From the NCBI RefSeq assembly GCF_000015565.1, contig NC_008786.1, positions 4,080,501 to 4,144,500 of the forward strand: a stretch of 64,000 nt of DNA, given 5' to 3'. The first letter of the stretch is position 1; each line of letters starts with the position of its first letter. Below are positions 1 through 9,056 of the stretch, in pieces. Source of the stretch: Verminephrobacter eiseniae EF01-2. Its GTDB lineage: Bacteria; Pseudomonadota; Gammaproteobacteria; Burkholderiales; Burkholderiaceae_C. Below the pieces are notes generated by a model. That model was not told the origin of the DNA. It saw nothing but the letters and a program-made list of their open reading frames with translations, and searched no databases. Position numbers and translations under genes: made by a program.

Positions 1-2668
1 AGGCTTCTACACGCTCGTAGCCAGAGCGCCGATGGCGCGGTCGCGGCTTCTGAATCAACCATTGTTCGGTCAGTCGGGCCAGTTCAGCAGGTGCTGCTTG
101 TGCCAAGGTTCCGCTCATCGTCAGGATGCTTCGGACAAGATCATCGTTGTGCTCGCTGCGTGCCACCGCCTGAAGATATTCGGCTGCCAAATCCGGTGTT
201 GTGCGTGCGAACGCGAAGAAACTGCTTCGCAGAGCCGATTGCAAGGATTGCACTTGGTCGTTCCCGAGGTTTTTCCAAAATTTTGGCCCTTCACTTGGTT
301 CAGGCAATGCACTTCGCGGTTCCATCAACCTGAGCCAGCGATACAACTGTCGTGTCATGGGTGGTGTTATGGTCATCAATCCGTGTGAACCAACCGCGAA
401 CGAAAAGATTTTGTATAAGTCAACCACCTCTGGAATCGCTTCGCCGGGAACGCCATCGCCGACGTTTAGAAGCCAGAGGATTAGAGCGATCCAAGCAGGG
501 CCCCTCGGCAGGATCATGTCAGATGGTATGAGAGGTATGAAAGCGGGATCGACACCCGCAGCGGCAAACGCCTTCGAGGCTGGAACGACATCGACGACCA
601 TCACCGTGCGAATGAGCTCACAAAGCAGCAATGCGTGGTCGGCAAACAGGACTGGCTGAACCAGCGGGAGTATGGCATCCGCCGCTTCAGAACGGGCAAG
701 CGCGAGTAGTACAGCACGTCTCCATGACTTGTGGATGCCTTCACCACTCAAGCGGTTGAGAAGATTGCGCCATGCAATGCCATCTGCGGCCCGCTCAATC
801 GCCATTCTGGCAGCCAGTTCCATGCCGCGAGCAAGCACTGCGGTTGCAGAGCGCTTCAGGTCTAATTCGTCGATCAGGCTGGCATCTTCATGCAGCGTGC
901 ATGCAATCGCCCACTCGCGCAGCACATCATGGCGGAAAGACACACGGTCTACCGGCAATTTGCGCAATGTTCCGCTGTCAACCAACGCTTCAATTGATTG
1001 GGCAGGCTGCGCACTAACATCAAGAATATCGGAGTCAACAAGTGCCTGTTGTGCCAAGTTGCGTAGCAAACGGGCTCGATCCCGCCATCCGTCCGACTGG
1101 CCGTCGGCTGTGGCCCACCACTGATTGGCCATTTCGACTTCTGTACGTGGCCAAGAATCAGTCGCCTTCTGGCTTGCGAGACGCGCAAGCCGAAACAAGT
1201 TTCTGGTGATTTTCCGTGCGGGATGGTTGTCGCCGAGTAACGGTATCAACGCAGGATCGTTCGTTCTGAGTTGTTCAACTTCTGCATTGCTCAATTCATC
1301 GATTGATATTGGCGATGTCCGCCCCAGAAGCTCAAGAGCTTCGTCCGGCAACCAACTGCGTTCATCGACACCAAAGTCAGTTCTTGCAGTTGAAAGAATC
1401 GACACGCCTGGGACCTTCGCGGCCTCTCGGAGGATGTCCTTGACCGTGAGGCGTTCCTCGTCGCTAAAGGAATCGAGGTTGTCCAGAAACACGACGGCAC
1501 CACCATCACTCGCAAGCTCGACCAAAAGCTCACGCAGTGTTCCGTCGAACCCGATCTGAGCGCGCATGGCAGACCATCCACGGGGAATGCATCGGCCGGG
1601 ACTGAAAACGAGAATCTGGCCCTCTGTCTGTAGAGACTCGGCGACCTGACGTAGAACACCAGACTTGCCCACGCCAGCGTCGCCACGGATCTCGACGTAA
1701 CGCCCACAGCCGCGTGCCTCGTGCACTGCCGCAACACGCTCATGTCGCGCAAGGACGACTTTGCCTACCCGATTGTCAATGTCGGCAAGCGCCGAGCAGG
1801 CGATCTCAGCGAGAGCGGCGCGGGCATTTGCGTGCCGCCGGTCTCCGACAAACCGGAACCCCCTCAATGACTCCAGAAGAGTGGTACGGGTTTTGTCGCC
1901 ACCGTTCGTGGCCACGCTGATGACGAGTTCAACAAGGTTTCCCCAAAGCGCGTCAACTCGGGAGGCATCGTCGGCATGTAGCGTGTGGAGTGCGCGCTCC
2001 CGCGCGAGTTCCTTGATCGCAGAGCCTGGTGCAGTAAAGTTGAATGTGAGAATCTGAAGACGGCGTAGCAACTTCCAGATCGTTTCTTCATCGTGAGGTG
2101 AGCCCTTGTCTTTCAGGTGCTTCTGGAACGTCTTGACAAAGGCGCGCATGTCAGCGTTCGCAGCGCCCGCAAGTTTGATCTGCGCCATGAAGGTTGTTGC
2201 GTCGCCAATCTGCCGCGCCCGTGTCAGTACATCTTGATATGGTCCGTCGATCTTGCGGGAACTCCTCGCAGTGGCAATCGCCATTTCGTACTGCATCGAC
2301 CAAAAGTCAGGCTGACCCACAGTCTCAACAATCTGGCCGACAACCTCCTGAAAAACTGTATCGCAAGGGCTGAACGAAATCGTGCGCTTGACCTGAATCG
2401 CCAGTACCGCAGGTTTGCCAGAACCATCGGTTGCGTGAACGATGACATCGTCGAGTGGGTGGCCGATATTCGCCTGTTGAAGGGCAACCCGCTTGATCGT
2501 GGCTCCGGGCAGGCCACACGCCTGAGCCCCACTGAGCATGGCGAGCAGGTAGAACGCTGCTACCTGGCCTTCAAAATGGGCGCCTGCCGGTCCGCTAGAA
2601 GCAGTGCTCGTTCCTTGTCTGTCGCCAGTTGGTGCAAGGGGATCGCCTTCTGAATCTGGTTTATTCAT
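1..2668 (-). CDS. Nuclease-NTPase defence protein, STAND/Avs-like (C-terminus beyond window)
   Basis: This is an open leftward frame of about 889 codons that reaches the window edge without a stop. Residues 30-95 look like a restriction-endonuclease-fold domain: an HFEGQ start, an acidic pair in LDDVIVHA (about 73-74) and an IQVKR strand (about 91-95), the usual D...QxK pattern of DUF4297/Cap4-like nucleases. A P-loop, GDAGVGKS, lies near residue 330 and a Walker B strand, VVFLDNLD, near 393. After it comes a long helical region with no motif I recognise. By family knowledge this order (nuclease, STAND-type NTPase, sensor repeats) fits an antiphage sensor such as Avs; that role is inferred. 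The ATG at 2668 is chosen because GAAG precedes it at good spacing; an in-frame ATG at 2707 is possible. Neighbouring AbiE genes fit a defence island. Confidence 0.72.
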   Translation of the reverse strand, partial: MNKPDSEGDPLAPTGDRQGTSTASSGPAGAHFEGQVAAFYLLAMLSGAQACGLPGATIKRVALQQANIGHPLDDVIVHATDGSGKPAVLAIQVKRTISFSPCDTVFQEVVGQIVETVGQPDFWSMQYEMAIATARSSRKIDGPYQDVLTRARQIGDATTFMAQIKLAGAANADMRAFVKTFQKHLKDKGSPHDEETIWKLLRRLQILTFNFTAPGSAIKELARERALHTLHADDASRVDALWGNLVELVISVATNGGDKTRTTLLESLRGFRFVGDRRHANARAALAEIACSALADIDNRVGKVVLARHERVAAVHEARGCGRYVEIRGDAGVGKSGVLRQVAESLQTEGQILVFSPGRCIPRGWSAMRAQIGFDGTLRELLVELASDGGAVVFLDNLDSFSDEERLTVKDILREAAKVPGVSILSTARTDFGVDERSWLPDEALELLGRTSPISIDELSNAEVEQLRTNDPALIPLLGDNHPARKITRNLFRLARLASQKATDSWPRTEVEMANQWWATADGQSDGWRDRARLLRNLAQQALVDSDILDVSAQPAQSIEALVDSGTLRKLPVDRVSFRHDVLREWAIACTLHEDASLIDELDLKRSATAVLARGMELAARMAIERAADGIAWRNLLNRLSGEGIHKSWRRAVLLALARSEAADAILPLVQPVLFADHALLLCELIRTVMVVDVVPASKAFAAAGVDPAFIPLIPSDMILPRGPAWIALILWLLNVGDGVPGEAIPEVVDLYKIFSFAVGSHGLMTITPPMTRQLYRWLRLMEPRSALPEPSEGPKFWKNLGNDQVQSLQSALRSSFFAFARTTPDLAAEYLQAVARSEHNDDLVRSILTMSGTLAQAAPAELARLTEQWLIQKPRPRHRRSGYERVEA

Positions 2669-3072
2669 TGCTTCTTCACCATTGGGTCGATATTTTTGTG
2701 GATGCATGATGGGCGGACTTGCCGTAACTGGGAGCACTCGATAATGCTTGGCGCGTGTGCTGTGTGAGCATGATCAAAACGCCCATCGAGGCTGGGCCGA
2801 GGCGCCCAAGGCTGCAAGCCAAGCAAGCATATCAGATGTATTCACACAACATAATTTGCAATCTACAGGCACTAATTCTCAATTTGCCACATGTGCTCTA
2901 CCCCATACCAAACTGGCATGGTCATGTCCTCAAAATGGCCTGCTGTGCAACAGCCTTGGAAAAACCGTCTGCGCCGATGGTCTGAAAGAAGGCGGCCAGT
3001 TCGAGCACGGCTGGGGATGGCTACGCGGGGTCATGCTGTATGCCACGCACAAGGTTGTCCTCCATGCCTTCG
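2669..3072. other. Intergenic region without a convincing gene
   Basis: About 400 bases separate the divergent NTPase and AbiE genes. Open frames here are short and lack family features. A short leftward frame ending near 2935 could be the tail of a lost gene. The AT-richer stretch around 2830-2900 is the likeliest place for promoters of the two divergent genes, but no clear -35/-10 pair stands out. Confidence 0.4.
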
Positions 3073-3471
3073 ATGACTCTCCAGGAAAGGATCGAATCGA
3101 GCCTCTCCCGCTCGGAGGCCAAGGTGTTCCTGCGCAAGGAATTCGACCGCTTCGGCGGCTACGACCAAGTGGGGCGCGCCCTGCGCGGCATCATCGCCAA
3201 GGGCCTGCTGGTCAAGGCGGGGTATGGCATCTACGTCAAGGCCAAGAAGTCGAGCATCACGGGCAACCCGGTGCCAGTCGCTCCACTGATCGAGGTCGGC
3301 GCCGCAGCGCTGGCCAAGCTCGGGGGGCAGGCCCAGCCGAGCTCGGCTGCGGCCACCTACATGGCCGGCCGCTCCACCCAGATGCCCATGGGCGACGCGC
3401 TCTGCGTCGGCAGTTCACGCGTGCGCCGCAAGATCGGCTTTGCAAGCAAAACGGTGAGGTTCGAGCGTTGA
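3073..3471 (+). CDS. abiEi: AbiEi-type antitoxin (DUF6088 family)
   Basis: A 132-residue protein whose first 55 residues (MTLQERIESSLSRSE, then FLRKEFDRFGGYDQV and a winged-helix-like RALRGIIAKGLLVKAGYGIY) match the DNA-binding head of AbiEi antitoxins. In this family the antitoxin represses its own operon and neutralises the partner nucleotidyltransferase. The stop codon overlaps a TTG that opens the AbiEii frame, so the two are translationally coupled, and AGGAGG lies just past the stop. Starts at 3040, 3064 and 3073 are all in frame; 3073 fits the family N-terminus. The partner is frameshifted, so the antitoxin may now be an orphan. Confidence 0.78.
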   Translation: MTLQERIESSLSRSEAKVFLRKEFDRFGGYDQVGRALRGIIAKGLLVKAGYGIYVKAKKSSITGNPVPVAPLIEVGAAALAKLGGQAQPSSAAATYMAGRSTQMPMGDALCVGSSRVRRKIGFASKTVRFER

Positions 3472-4449
3472 GGAGGTTGCCGGCCGCCGACATCGAGAAG
3501 ATCGTCGATTTCGCCGCAGAAGCCGGAGAACTGCTGCCGCCCTACGCCCTCGAAAAAGACGCCCACATCCTCGCAGCCATGCGGCTGATCGAGAGGGTCG
3601 GGCGCGACAGCCCGTTCCGCTTGGGTCTTCTGCGGGGGCACATGCCTGTCCAAGGCCTACGGGATCCTCGACCGGATGTCCGAGGATGTGGACTACAAGC
3701 TCGTCCCCACTCCTGAGACGATGGTGCTCTCCAACGGCAAGAGGCGAGCCGCCCTGGGCGACTTCGCCAAGGCCGCGATCGACGCGCTGCAAGCCGGCAG
3801 GTTCGGCCAAGGTTCGGTGGAACGCAGGTCGCGCAACGCCAACGCCTACACGCGCCTGGACGTGTCCTACGAGTCGGCCTTCTCCAAGCCTGCGGCGCTG
3901 CGCGGGCATCTGCTCGTCGAGTTCAACCACAGCCCGCTGCGTCTGGAGCCCGACAAGCGCCTGGTGGGCCTGCTGCTCGACAAGTTGGCTCTCGGCGCCT
4001 ACACCGACCCGTTCGAGGTCGAGTGCATCGCCCTGCAGGAAGCATTGACGGAAAAACTCGTGAGCTTTCCGCGCCGACTCTCGATGCTGCTGGCCAGGCA
4101 TTCCGATCCTGCCCGGGCGCTCGGGTGCGAGGCCGATGGGGATTCCTCGCTTGTGCGCCACCTCTACGACGCGCGCCGGCTGCTGCAAGTCCACCCCGAG
4201 CTCGCCGAGGACGGTGCGGGCCTGGCCAAACTGGTGGACGCTGCCGTCCGGCAGGACATGGCCGCCTTCGCCAACCAACACCCGGAGTTCGTCGCCGATC
4301 CCGGCCTCGAGCTCTTGCTGGCCATGAAGTTCGCCAAGGCGAGCCCGGATCTCGCTGCCCAATTCGACGCTTTCGTATCAGACCAGACTCAGTTCACGCT
4401 GGCGGGCTGCTCCTGGAGAGCGCCAGCGCACCGAATCGGTCGATGGTGA
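3468..4449 (+). pseudogene. abiEii: Frameshifted AbiEii nucleotidyltransferase toxin
   Basis: The frame beginning at the coupled TTG reads LPAADIEKIVDFAAEAGELL and ALEKDAHILAAMRLIERVGR, the normal AbiEii beginning. Near 3625 the reading jumps frame: the family motif FCGGTCLSKAY...RMSEDVDYK is restored only in the next frame, from about 3630. One extra G in the run before TCTTCTGC explains it. The downstream frame then runs to 4449, but its last 20 or so residues no longer resemble the family, so the 3' end also looks replaced. The catalytic GGT and ExDxD-like motifs survive but sit on different frames, so the toxin should be inactive unless the shift is a sequencing error or programmed. Confidence 0.75.
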
Positions 4450-4539
4450 TTCCAACTGCCCGATCACCGCGCGTGCTGCCTTCGGTGACGAGGCCATCTC
4501 GCACCAGATCACCGCATCGAGTTCGGAGGCTCGAACATC

Positions 4540-4731
4540 CCATTCCTCGATCATCGCCTGCGAGGGCAGTGGCGGACCGAAGGCACCGCGCTCATGCAGT
4601 CGCTTGTAAGCCGCCAGGCCGACCGGAGCCGGGATGCCGTGGCCGCCCAGCAGACAGGCGGCGACTTCCTGCGCCAGCGTGCGGCCAAGTTTGTAGCCTG
4701 CTGGCCGGCCCGCGAGACACCGGGCCATCAC
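4540..4731 (-). pseudogene. Fragment resembling an OGG-fold DNA glycosylase
   Basis: About 64 codons (GYKLGRTLAQEVAACLLGGHGIP, VGLAAYKRL, PSQAMIEEW) resemble the N-terminal part of island-borne OGG-fold glycosylase-like proteins. After EEW the frame continues but loses any resemblance, running into the altered 3' end of the AbiEii remnant. It is probably the stub left when the recombinase-bearing segment and the AbiE segment were joined. The family call is from memory of conserved blocks only. Confidence 0.35.
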
Positions 4732-4797
4732 TTTGTGCGTGGCAACTCACGGGCACGAAGAGCCAAGCCGGATCGAAGCCAACCGGACTGCACCGCC

Positions 4798-5799
4798 TCA
4801 CCCCCCGCAGCCGCTGTCAGGCTCCTTCCTGAACTGCCCGTAGTACGCGCAGGTGACCTCGGGCCTGTGGTGGCCCATGTTGCGCGCGACGATGTTTTGG
4901 ATCTGCAAGCGCGATGCCTCGTCGATCTGCGAGATCCGCCCGCCCAGCACGGGCGGCACCAGACCATGCAACAGGGCAATGTTTTCCGCATACTCGGCCC
5001 GCAGTCCGTGGCCAACGCAATCGCTGTCACGGCCCGTGATGCCGATTTTCTTCATCAGGTACTTGTAGCGCTCGACGTTCTGCTCGTAGCTGCGCTCCGG
5101 CCAGCCCAGGAAATCATCCCTGCTCTGGCACAGCCGCTTGGCATGCTCCAGGCACACCCGCTGGAATGGATGCTCGATCGGAACATCGCGATCCTTGCCC
5201 GACTTGGCCATGTTCTGGCGGATCAACAGCAGTGTCCCTGCATCCATCAGATGTGGCCTGGCCCGTAGCTGCTCCTTGCGCCTGAGCCCGAAAGTCACGC
5301 CCAGCCGCAGCATTGCGCCGAACCGCAAGTCCAGCGCGTCTGCCTGCAGGATTTTGGCAACCACATCGATACCACGCTCGCTCCAGCTCTTGGAGCGCGT
5401 GGCATCGACTTTCACGGACAAGGCGTCGGCCGGCAGGTGGGGATACAACTGCTGCAAGAAGCGATGCGTGATCATCTCGGGCTTGCCGATCCACTCGGCC
5501 ACCCGGCGCAAACGGCTGATGTGGTTCTGGATCGTCTTGAGCGAGTAGCCATTGGCCATCCAGTGCCGAACCAGCGCCTGCACATGCGTGCGCGACAACT
5601 GGCGAATATCGCGCAACTGATAGCCCATTGCCCACAGGCGCTCGCAGGCCGAGTGCACCACATCGAGCGTCAGTTGCCGGGTGCGAATGGAGGCCACCGC
5701 CCCGTTGACGCGCCTGCCGGCATGGCTGTTGACCAGCGCCCGGGCCGAAGCCTTCAGGCTAACGAGATGCTTCGTGCCGATAGGAAATTCTTTGGGCAT
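4798..5799 (-). CDS. Tyrosine site-specific recombinase
   Basis: A 333-residue integrase-type recombinase. A core-binding SAM-like domain fills roughly residues 20-130. The catalytic set is visible: Arg in TFGLRRKEQL, His/Arg in GHGLRAEYA, His in MGHHRPEV and the Tyr nucleophile in CAYYGQF close to the C-terminus. It is the last gene of the leftward conjugation operon and its start overlaps the preceding lipoprotein by about 40 bases. It may be the element's own integrase or resolvase. In IncI plasmids a recombinase (Rci) also lies downstream of pilV and rearranges the shufflon, but no shufflon repeats were found here. An ATG at 5799 is preferred over a longer frame from 5877 because the family N-terminus begins there. 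Confidence 0.85.
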   Translation of the reverse strand: MPKEFPIGTKHLVSLKASARALVNSHAGRRVNGAVASIRTRQLTLDVVHSACERLWAMGYQLRDIRQLSRTHVQALVRHWMANGYSLKTIQNHISRLRRVAEWIGKPEMITHRFLQQLYPHLPADALSVKVDATRSKSWSERGIDVVAKILQADALDLRFGAMLRLGVTFGLRRKEQLRARPHLMDAGTLLLIRQNMAKSGKDRDVPIEHPFQRVCLEHAKRLCQSRDDFLGWPERSYEQNVERYKYLMKKIGITGRDSDCVGHGLRAEYAENIALLHGLVPPVLGGRISQIDEASRLQIQNIVARNMGHHRPEVTCAYYGQFRKEPDSGCGG

Positions 5800-6148
5800 C
5801 TTCGGGAACCTGCAAATCCCACCAACGGCCATCGACCAGCAGGCGGATGCCCCGGTGGTGCCCACGGATGACGACATAGGCGCCGTAGGGACCCCAATCG
5901 GCAGGCCCTGCGTCCGTGCGAATCTGCTCGATCAAAACATCCCTCTTGGGCACCAGCCAGACATCGCCGCGCTCATTGCGCCAAGCCACCGAGACGGGGC
6001 CAGGCACCTGTTGGACGAAACGCATCGAATGGTCGGCGGTTCGGAACAGTTCGACAAAATTCCTGAGCGCACCGCAGCCCGACAACATCGACACCGCAGC
6101 CGCCGACAAGACAATGGTCATCGGAAGCGATCTCACGATCTTCGTCAT
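5759..6148 (-). CDS. Small lipoprotein of the conjugation operon
   Basis: A 129-residue protein with a lipoprotein signal peptide: basic MTKIVR, a hydrophobic stretch, and the lipobox LSGC at about residues 22-25. The mature part has no motif I recognise; it is rich in aromatic residues (WGPYGAYVV, WWDLQV). Its ATG overlaps the trbI stop, so it is co-translated with the T4SS core. A lipoprotein in this position could play the VirB7 or TrbH role, anchoring the outer-membrane complex of TrbG and TrbI. That is inferred from position only. Confidence 0.7.
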   Translation of the reverse strand: MTKIVRSLPMTIVLSAAAVSMLSGCGALRNFVELFRTADHSMRFVQQVPGPVSVAWRNERGDVWLVPKRDVLIEQIRTDAGPADWGPYGAYVVIRGHHRGIRLLVDGRWWDLQVPEDAQRISYRHEASR

Positions 6149-7422
6149 TCGCGCCCCTGGTACGGCTCCATTTCAACGTCGCGCGCGATCGTGAGCGTGA
6201 ACGGTGTGCCGATCTCCACATGCCCGGTTGGCGCGATCTTGGTGTTGCGCGAGAGCACCTGCCCGATCGTGTCGTGCAGGGCCGAGCCGATGATGCTGCC
6301 GCCCGTTTGCGAGGCACCGTGGGTGGTGTCGATCGAGATCTGGCGCTCATCCTTGGGCAGCAGCAGCGATGCCGCGCCCAGCATGAACGAGGTCTTGAAC
6401 ATCTTCCAGAAATGGTTGTTCACATCGGCGGGCAACCCGGACGCGCCCTGCAAGTCACCCGCAGGGGTGCCCGTGAGCGAAAAGCTCTTGCCATTGGGCA
6501 GCCGCAAGCGATCGCACGCCGCCAGCACCACCTCCTGGCCGACCAGCAAGCCGGACTGGTAGGTGCAGGACACCTCCGAGCCACGCGGAATCACCAGCGT
6601 GTCCATCGTCACGCTGTCGAACACATCGCTCATGACCTTGGCCGTCACGCGGCCGGGCAGATCGGTGCGCAGCGAGCGTGTCAGCACCGTGCGGATCAGC
6701 GTGCCCTCGTAGAGGGTGTGCGCAGCCCGGGCAGGCTCCATGCCCAGCGCAGGCGCAATCTTGCGCTCGCGGGATTCCTTGAGGAAATCGTCGTGCAGGC
6801 CCTGACCCTGGCCTTTGCCCTGACCTTGGGCAGCGCCTTCTTCGCCGAGGGAGCGCATCGCCTCGCCCTGCCGAGCCAGCATGTCCCGCAGCAGGGTTGA
6901 ATCATCGGGCGGCCCCGCTGCACCAGAGCCACGCAACGGCTGCAACCCGGCAGAGTGGTTTCGCAACTCCACATCAGCTCGCATCGGCGAGGCGAGGATC
7001 AGCGCCATGCGCTCGGCGGCGTCATCCCTTTGCTCGGGCGTCTTGGCGACCGGCGCAGGCGGGGCCTTCGGCTCGTCGACGCGCATCTCTGGCGCTGCGG
7101 GGACGCGGCGCGCAAGCTCATCGGCGATGTCCTGATTCGGGATAGTCGCAACCTTGGAGCCGCCACCCGGATGGGGCTGGCGCGGCCAGAGCAGCGCGAT
7201 GATGACCACGGTGCCGAAGATGGCCACGGCCCAGGTCTTGAGATGGCGGCTTGGCATCCCGCGCTGCAGCGCCTCATGCCCGTCATCGGCAGGAAGCTCG
7301 GCCCTGGGGTTGGGCTGGCGGCCTGGTGGAGGCACTTGTGGAGGCGCTGGTGGACGCGCGATGTCTTCATCCATGTCCAGCGGATTGCTGCCAGGAGGTG
7401 GCAAGTGGGGGGTCTGCTGCAT
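6145..7422 (-). CDS. trbI: Type IV secretion protein TrbI/VirB10
   Basis: A 425-residue protein with the VirB10 layout: a proline-rich cytoplasmic N-terminus, one membrane helix (TWAVAIFGTVVIIALLW, about residues 64-80), a long Gln/Gly/Pro-rich periplasmic linker and a C-terminal beta-barrel domain from about residue 230 (YEGTLIRTVLTRSL, VIPRGSEVSCTYQSG, ANNHFWKMF-like block). In the family it spans both membranes and gates the conjugation channel in response to ATPase energy. It follows trbG with a 12-base gap. Confidence 0.92.
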   Translation of the reverse strand: MQQTPHLPPPGSNPLDMDEDIARPPAPPQVPPPGRQPNPRAELPADDGHEALQRGMPSRHLKTWAVAIFGTVVIIALLWPRQPHPGGGSKVATIPNQDIADELARRVPAAPEMRVDEPKAPPAPVAKTPEQRDDAAERMALILASPMRADVELRNHSAGLQPLRGSGAAGPPDDSTLLRDMLARQGEAMRSLGEEGAAQGQGKGQGQGLHDDFLKESRERKIAPALGMEPARAAHTLYEGTLIRTVLTRSLRTDLPGRVTAKVMSDVFDSVTMDTLVIPRGSEVSCTYQSGLLVGQEVVLAACDRLRLPNGKSFSLTGTPAGDLQGASGLPADVNNHFWKMFKTSFMLGAASLLLPKDERQISIDTTHGASQTGGSIIGSALHDTIGQVLSRNTKIAPTGHVEIGTPFTLTIARDVEMEPYQGRE

Positions 7423-7434
7423 GTCGTAGCGCCC

Positions 7435-8253
7435 TCAATCGCGTGCCACACGGACCTCGATGGACTGGCCGATGCGCAGCATCCACAGCGCTGCCGTACG
7501 GTCGATGATGATCACGTCCCGGTCGCGCAGGTTTTCGCGATCGGCAACCGTGTAGTTCACCGGCATCAGTTGCTCACGGCCGCGCTGGTCCTTGTCCACC
7601 ATGAAAACCGCCGGAAGGTCCTGCACTCCCGGGGGCAGCCGCATCCAGGTCTTGACGCCATCGGAATAGACATGCATGCGCTGGTACTGCGTGTTGTCCG
7701 TGCGCACCGAATAGAACGCCAGTTGGCTGGCGTCCATGGGGGCGTCCGACAGGTTCTGCGCCTTGCGGTGGCGCTCGATCTGCGCGGCTTGCTCGGCGGC
7801 ACGCTCGGTCTTGTTGCGCCAGGCCATCTGGATGCCGGCTTGCTCATCGGGGTAGGTGAACTGCGCCTTCTGGATGCGCTCGTTCGGCTTTGTCGTGGCG
7901 ATCAGCTCGAACTGGTATGTCCGCTTGTTGGTGACCAGCGTCAGGGAGGTGCGCACCCCCGGCTGCAGCGCCTTGATGTAGATGTTCTTCTCATTGCCTT
8001 CGAGCCGCCAGCGCACCTTCTCGCCGATCGAGGGCGGCTCCGACAGCTCTTCATCGGCCGTGAAAGGAATGTGGGTGTGCATGCCCACCGTCACCGGCAG
8101 TTGATAGACCACATCGGGCGTATAGGCGAACGTCACGATGCGCGGATCGAGATTTCCGGGGATCGGCACGGAGATTTCGCTCTCGGGCGCGGCCTGCGCC
8201 AGGGCGCTGCCAGCCAGAACAGATGCAGTGATGGCGAAGGTGCGCAGTTTCAT
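7435..8253 (-). CDS. trbG: Type IV secretion protein TrbG/VirB9
   Basis: A 272-residue periplasmic protein with a cleavable signal peptide (MKLRTFAITASVLAG, cut after LAQA). The body shows VirB9 features: the N-terminal RIVTFAYTPDVVYQLPV block, a TDEEL-like acidic turn and a C-terminal beta-sandwich (MHVYSDGVKTWMRLPPG, VNYTVADRENLRDRDVIIIDR). VirB9 pairs with VirB7 and VirB10 in the outer-membrane core. Its ATG overlaps the trbF stop (ATGA), indicating coupled translation. Confidence 0.92.
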   Translation of the reverse strand: MKLRTFAITASVLAGSALAQAAPESEISVPIPGNLDPRIVTFAYTPDVVYQLPVTVGMHTHIPFTADEELSEPPSIGEKVRWRLEGNEKNIYIKALQPGVRTSLTLVTNKRTYQFELIATTKPNERIQKAQFTYPDEQAGIQMAWRNKTERAAEQAAQIERHRKAQNLSDAPMDASQLAFYSVRTDNTQYQRMHVYSDGVKTWMRLPPGVQDLPAVFMVDKDQRGREQLMPVNYTVADRENLRDRDVIIIDRTAALWMLRIGQSIEVRVARD

Positions 8254-8945
8254 TGGTTGCCCGTTTCCTCGGAGATGGAGAAGTTCAGCGCCGCCAGACC
8301 TGCGGGGTTGTTGAACACGTCCTCGCGCCTCTTGTGGCCCACGGAGGTCAGCGTCAGCGACATCGAGAAGGACTTCGTCGATGGCGCCGTGTTCGGCTGC
8401 GGACGCGATACCAGGTCGTAGCGCACGAGGTAGGTGTCGTCGGTCACCTTGTTCACCGACTTGCGATGGAACTCGCGCACGTACAGCGGGTTCTTGTCGA
8501 GCAAAGCGGCCGGGTTCGTATCCTGCTGGTGCAGGTACGAGCGCGCCTGATCGAGCGCCACTCCAGTGGACAGCCTGACCAAGCGATCCACGTTGCGGCG
8601 CCAGATCGCCGGGGTGACTTCCGTGAGGGTCTGGGCATAGCTGGCGGCCCAGGCCATTTTGGAATCCTCATCCGGGCTGAAAGCGCGGGCGACCCCGACG
8701 ACTTGCAACTCCCCGGACATATCCTTGCTCACCTGCATCACGGCCACTTCCTGGCGTGAAGCGATGACGGTGGCCAGCGCAGCCATGACCAGCACGATCA
8801 GCAGGCAGACGATGGCCGTCATGCGCCAATAGAGCGCGCCCATGGCCTGGCTGGAGCCGCGCTCGAAGTAAGCCTGCGCCGCCGCCTGCTCCATGGGGCC
8901 TGGAACATGATCGGGCGGTGCGAGCCTGCTGCCTTTCGGTTTCAT
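8250..8945 (-). CDS. trbF: Type IV secretion protein TrbF/VirB8
   Basis: A 231-residue bitopic inner-membrane protein. After a short cytoplasmic part there is one strong helix (IVCLLIVLVMAALATVIASRQ), then a VirB8-type periplasmic domain of NTF2-like fold. In the family VirB8 links the inner-membrane platform to the VirB9-VirB10 core. The ATG at 8945 (MKPKGSRL) is chosen because the longer frame adds an arginine-rich stretch not seen in the family; no strong ribosome-binding site marks either. It resumes the trb order after the embedded pilus cluster: trbL lies 12 kb upstream. Confidence 0.88.
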   Translation of the reverse strand: MKPKGSRLAPPDHVPGPMEQAAAQAYFERGSSQAMGALYWRMTAIVCLLIVLVMAALATVIASRQEVAVMQVSKDMSGELQVVGVARAFSPDEDSKMAWAASYAQTLTEVTPAIWRRNVDRLVRLSTGVALDQARSYLHQQDTNPAALLDKNPLYVREFHRKSVNKVTDDTYLVRYDLVSRPQPNTAPSTKSFSMSLTLTSVGHKRREDVFNNPAGLAALNFSISEETGNQ

Positions 8946-9056
8946 ACGGGTGATTTTTCTGGCCCTTGCCCTCCTTGCAGGAACGAATGAGCGCAATAAC
9001 CCGCTGCATTTCCGTTCCGGTATGCCTGGACGGCAGAAAAAACCGGATCAATTGAA

